Shown here in pieces: positions 5,579-7,870 of a stretch of 7,870 nt of DNA. The notes under the pieces are model-generated. The model did no database searches. It was not told the DNA's origin and worked only from the letters and a program-made list of their open reading frames with translations. A program made the translations under genes and the position numbers. Source of the DNA: an uncultured bacterium (GTDB lineage: Bacteria > Gemmatimonadota > Gemmatimonadetes > Palauibacterales > KS3-K002); contig CANPVY010000149.1 of assembly GCA_947581845.1 (NCBI GenBank), forward strand, positions 1 to 7,870. Direction: 5' to 3'. Each line of letters opens with the position of its first letter. The first letter of the stretch is position 1.

Positions 5579-6871
5579 ATGCGCAGAAAGCTACGCCGCA
5601 CGATCGAAGTCGTGGCCGCAATCCTGGCCGCGAGCCACCTGAGTGGGTGTACGCTCATTGGATACACGATCGGCCGCGACTCCGACACCCGGGTCGCTCG
5701 CGCAGAGACCTACCCTATTGCCGACATCGAGGGTCTGCGCCCAGGGACGGACGCCAACCTCGTTACCAGAGGCGGACGGCTGTTCAGTGGCAGGTACCAG
5801 GGGCTGGTCCCGGTTGACGAGGCCGAGTACGCCCGCCGCTACGCTCTGGCCCGCCAGAGTGCCCGCATCCCGTTGCCTGCGATCGGAGAGCTCATCCTTG
5901 TCTTTGCCGGTCCGGAGCGAGTCGAGGGCCGCTTTCGCGGATTCGACTACGACCGCATCGCGCTCGAGCCCGGCAACGGCGGTGAGCCGTGGGACATCGA
6001 GCTGGCGAGCCTCGACAGCCTGGTCAATGGCGACGGACAGAGCCTGTACGGGACCGCGCTGCGCCGATATGTATGGCAGGGCTGGCTGCCGCTCTTGTCC
6101 GCCGTGTCTCTGCGCACAGACAACGGCGCGAGCGAACTCGTCCCACGAGAGAGCCTAGCCTATCTCGAAAGGCTCGGGCCCCGTTGCACGTCTAGGGGGG
6201 TACTCTTGGCGGTGATCGGGTGGCCATTGTGGGGGCCATTGTTGGCGGCGTCCGCGTGCGGGACCCGCAGGCCGACCCGCTACACGACTCACCCGATCGC
6301 CGACATTGAAGGGCTCGACCGGGGCGAGCATATCAATGCCTTGACCGAGAGCCTGCAGCTCTTCAGCGGGCGCTACGAGGGGCTGGTACCGGTGGACGAA
6401 GCGGAGTACGCCCAGCGTTACGCCAGGGCCCAGGCCAGCGCCGGTATCCCGCTGGCCGAGCTCGGGGAGCCCATCGTGGTCTTCGCCGCTCAAAGACAAG
6501 TCCAGGGCAGCTTCCAGGGATTCAGCTTCGAGCGCATCGCGCTCGAACCCGGCGACGGCACCGGGCCACGCGAGATCGAGATCGCGAGCGTCGACAGCCT
6601 GGTGAACGCCAGGGGAGAGAGCGTGGACGGGGCCACGTTGCGCCGCTACGTGTGGCAGGGCTGGCTACCGCAGCTCTACGCTGTGTCGCTCCGGACCTAC
6701 GACGGGACGCTCCTGGCGGTCCCCCGAGAGAGGTTGACCTACCTCGAGACAGGGCTCGGTGGAAAGGCAAGGCAAGGTCTCCTGATAGGTCTGGCGATCG
6801 ATGCTGCGATCATCGCGACCGTCGCCGTAGTCTGCGGCTCGGAGCATGGGAGATGCTCACTATCGTTCTAA
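5579..6871 (+). CDS. Tandemly duplicated lipoprotein with two terminal hydrophobic helices, function unknown
   Basis: A 430-residue putative envelope lipoprotein. Residues 1-24 form a lipoprotein signal: basic MRRKLRR, a hydrophobic core and the lipobox LSGC, with C24 as the expected lipidated residue. The mature part consists of two copies of one module, residues 46-197 and 239-390, aligned without gaps at an offset of 193 and about 60% identical by hand count. Shared landmarks are PIADIEGL, LFSGRYxGLVPVDEAEYA, DRIALEPG/ERIALEPG, LRRYVWQGWLP and AVSLRT. Each module is followed by a hydrophobic segment ending in Cys-Gly (about 206-228 and 399-420). The pattern of short beta strands around G-R/S-F-x-G-F and IxxDSLV suggests a small beta-barrel fold, but I cannot name a family. 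The ATG at 5579 is chosen over 5525 because it starts a proper signal peptide and has GGGGAAAGAG just upstream. It is the only plus-strand gene; it converges on the carboxypeptidase gene with a 51-nt gap that shows no clear terminator. Confidence 0.85.
   Translation: MRRKLRRTIEVVAAILAASHLSGCTLIGYTIGRDSDTRVARAETYPIADIEGLRPGTDANLVTRGGRLFSGRYQGLVPVDEAEYARRYALARQSARIPLPAIGELILVFAGPERVEGRFRGFDYDRIALEPGNGGEPWDIELASLDSLVNGDGQSLYGTALRRYVWQGWLPLLSAVSLRTDNGASELVPRESLAYLERLGPRCTSRGVLLAVIGWPLWGPLLAASACGTRRPTRYTTHPIADIEGLDRGEHINALTESLQLFSGRYEGLVPVDEAEYAQRYARAQASAGIPLAELGEPIVVFAAQRQVQGSFQGFSFERIALEPGDGTGPREIEIASVDSLVNARGESVDGATLRRYVWQGWLPQLYAVSLRTYDGTLLAVPRERLTYLETGLGGKARQGLLIGLAIDAAIIATVAVVCGSEHGRCSLSF
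5714..6748 (+). repeat. Intragenic tandem duplication in the lipoprotein gene
   Basis: The segments 5714-6169 and 6293-6748 encode the two homologous modules with a repeat period of 579 nt. The copies remain clearly similar at DNA level, for example around the SGRYxGLVPVDEAEYA-coding stretches, but with many third-base changes, so the duplication is not recent. The linking DNA encodes the first hydrophobic segment, which resembles the C-terminal one of the second copy, so the duplicated unit probably included that helix. Confidence 0.85.
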
Positions 6872-6922
6872 TGCGATGATCTGCGGGCAGCACGAGCAGT
6901 GCGAGATGCGGATGCGCGCTTT

Positions 6923-7870
6923 CTAGTCGCGCCGCGGCCGACCCAGCACCAGCGGCATCTCGACCAGGCCGCCACGCGTGGACATGACGCGCACCTCGCC
7001 CGCGACGCCGGGGACGCCGTAGGTGTGTAGCACAAAGCTCACCGACTTCCGCTCGCCGGGCTGGGTCCAGCCGGCGCCGATTACCTTGTCGCGGGTCGCC
7101 GGATCCACGATGCGGACCACGGGCGCGTCGCGCCGCACCAGTGTCGAGTCGAAGCTCAGCTCGACCCGATCCTCCTGCACGATCTTCACCAGCTGCGCCT
7201 GGCGCAGCGCCGTCGGCAGCCGCCCGCTGTTGGTCCAGCTCACCGTGACGCGATAGGCGATGCTGTCGCCCCAGCTCGCGATGCGGCGGACATCGGTCTC
7301 CACATCATCGATCTGCGGCAGGTGCTTCGTCATCTCCAGGTTGAACAGCGCCTGCCGGCGCGCCCAGCCCTCCAACTGCTCGGGCGGCCCGTTCTGCGAG
7401 AAGAACTTCGGGTGGAAGCCGCCGATCTCGACCGCGCCCAGCACGGGATGCTCGAACGCCTCCCACTCGCGGAAACCGCGGCCGCCGTTCCCCTCGTCGT
7501 CCCAGATCAGTGCGTCTACATCATCGTAGAGGCCGTCCTCGTTGTAGTCGCGCATGCGGCCGCCGTTCCACAGCTCGTCGCCGTACCAGATCGCACCGTA
7601 GTAGAAGTAGCCGAACTCGGGGCCGTGCCCGAACAGCGGGCGCGGCAGGTTCGGGTCACCGGTCATCGGGTTGACGGGCACCCGGGTCATGTAAGTCTCG
7701 TACGTATCGCCCGCCCAGGGATAGCCGGTGATCGAGAGCCCGATGCTGTCGAAGTACTCGTAATAGGCGAGGTCCTCCGGGAACATGCGCTCGGCGCTCT
7801 TCGAGGTGGAGGGCCCGCGCAGGTGCATCGGCACACGCGTGTCCATCGAGTTCGCGACCGAGACGTTCGG
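6923..7870 (-). CDS. M14-family zinc carboxypeptidase-like protein, C-terminal part
   Basis: The frame is open to the window edge, so this is the last 315 residues of a longer protein; the part with the zinc-binding HxxE and third His lies outside. The visible part has the segment GAVEIGGFHPKFF, in which the glutamate (residue 148 of the fragment) fits the catalytic Glu of M14 peptidases in this type of protein, followed by QNGPPEQLEGW and the helix FNLEMTKHLPQI that closes the catalytic domain. The C-terminal 130 residues form a beta-rich domain (IAYRVTVSWTNSG, VSFVLHTYG). Before the catalytic Glu, DYNEDGLYDDVD has the D-x-N-x-D-G spacing of an EF-hand-like calcium loop. Such enzymes are usually secreted and remove C-terminal residues from peptides, but export cannot be judged without the N-terminus. 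A 33-nt near-copy of part of this gene lies at 5363-5395. Confidence 0.85.
   Translation of the reverse strand, partial: PNVSVANSMDTRVPMHLRGPSTSKSAERMFPEDLAYYEYFDSIGLSITGYPWAGDTYETYMTRVPVNPMTGDPNLPRPLFGHGPEFGYFYYGAIWYGDELWNGGRMRDYNEDGLYDDVDALIWDDEGNGGRGFREWEAFEHPVLGAVEIGGFHPKFFSQNGPPEQLEGWARRQALFNLEMTKHLPQIDDVETDVRRIASWGDSIAYRVTVSWTNSGRLPTALRQAQLVKIVQEDRVELSFDSTLVRRDAPVVRIVDPATRDKVIGAGWTQPGERKSVSFVLHTYGVPGVAGEVRVMSTRGGLVEMPLVLGRPRRD

Overview
This is a G+C-rich bacterial window (estimated by eye at about two thirds G+C) with tightly packed genes, nearly all on the minus strand. No marker gene fixes the taxonomy. The two-copy surface lipoprotein, the C-terminal type of the M14 carboxypeptidase, the 543-residue P5C dehydrogenase and the style of the truncated gene beside the sigma factor are reminiscent of Gemmatimonadota or a related soil or metagenomic lineage. 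That placement is inference only.

Layout from left to right. (1) Positions 1-707, minus strand: an ECF sigma factor whose 3' end overlaps the start of a truncated gene, probably its regulatory partner. (2) Positions 773-1416, minus strand: a VapBC-type toxin-antitoxin pair (ribbon-helix-helix antitoxin, PIN-domain toxin, GTGA overlap). It is preceded by an AT-rich operator-like site with three TTATCA half-sites, two of which form a perfect palindrome over the vapB start codon. (3) Positions 1555-1644: a long hairpin built of short GTACTC-like repeats plus a small hairpin, lying just past the end of pruA. (4) Positions 1660-3291, minus strand: pruA, delta-1-pyrroline-5-carboxylate dehydrogenase. 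(5) Positions 3325-3425: a 101-nt element bounded by a perfect 17-bp inverted repeat, between pruA and the next gene upstream. (6) Positions 3514-5287, minus strand: a two-gene unit with a three-helix membrane protein of unknown function followed 7 nt later by a Leu/Phe/Val-type amino-acid dehydrogenase. (7) Positions 5288-5578: a divergent intergenic region holding a 33-nt near-copy of part of the carboxypeptidase gene found 1.9 kb away. (8) Positions 5579-6871, plus strand: a lipoprotein made of two tandem copies of one roughly 190-residue module. (9) Positions 6923-7870, minus strand: the C-terminal half of an M14-family zinc carboxypeptidase-like protein that runs off the window.

Functionally, pruA and the amino-acid dehydrogenase both serve amino-acid catabolism: pruA yields glutamate from proline, and the dehydrogenase deaminates branched-chain or aromatic amino acids to 2-oxo acids. 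With a probably exported carboxypeptidase nearby this would suit a peptide- and amino-acid-using heterotroph. The most unusual items are the four non-coding structures (vapB operator, GTACTC hairpin, 17-bp inverted-repeat element, displaced carboxypeptidase fragment), the duplicated lipoprotein, and the membrane protein whose C-terminus has a possible M15-like (Hedgehog/DD-peptidase) metal site. I see no complete novel defence or mobile system here beyond the toxin-antitoxin pair.
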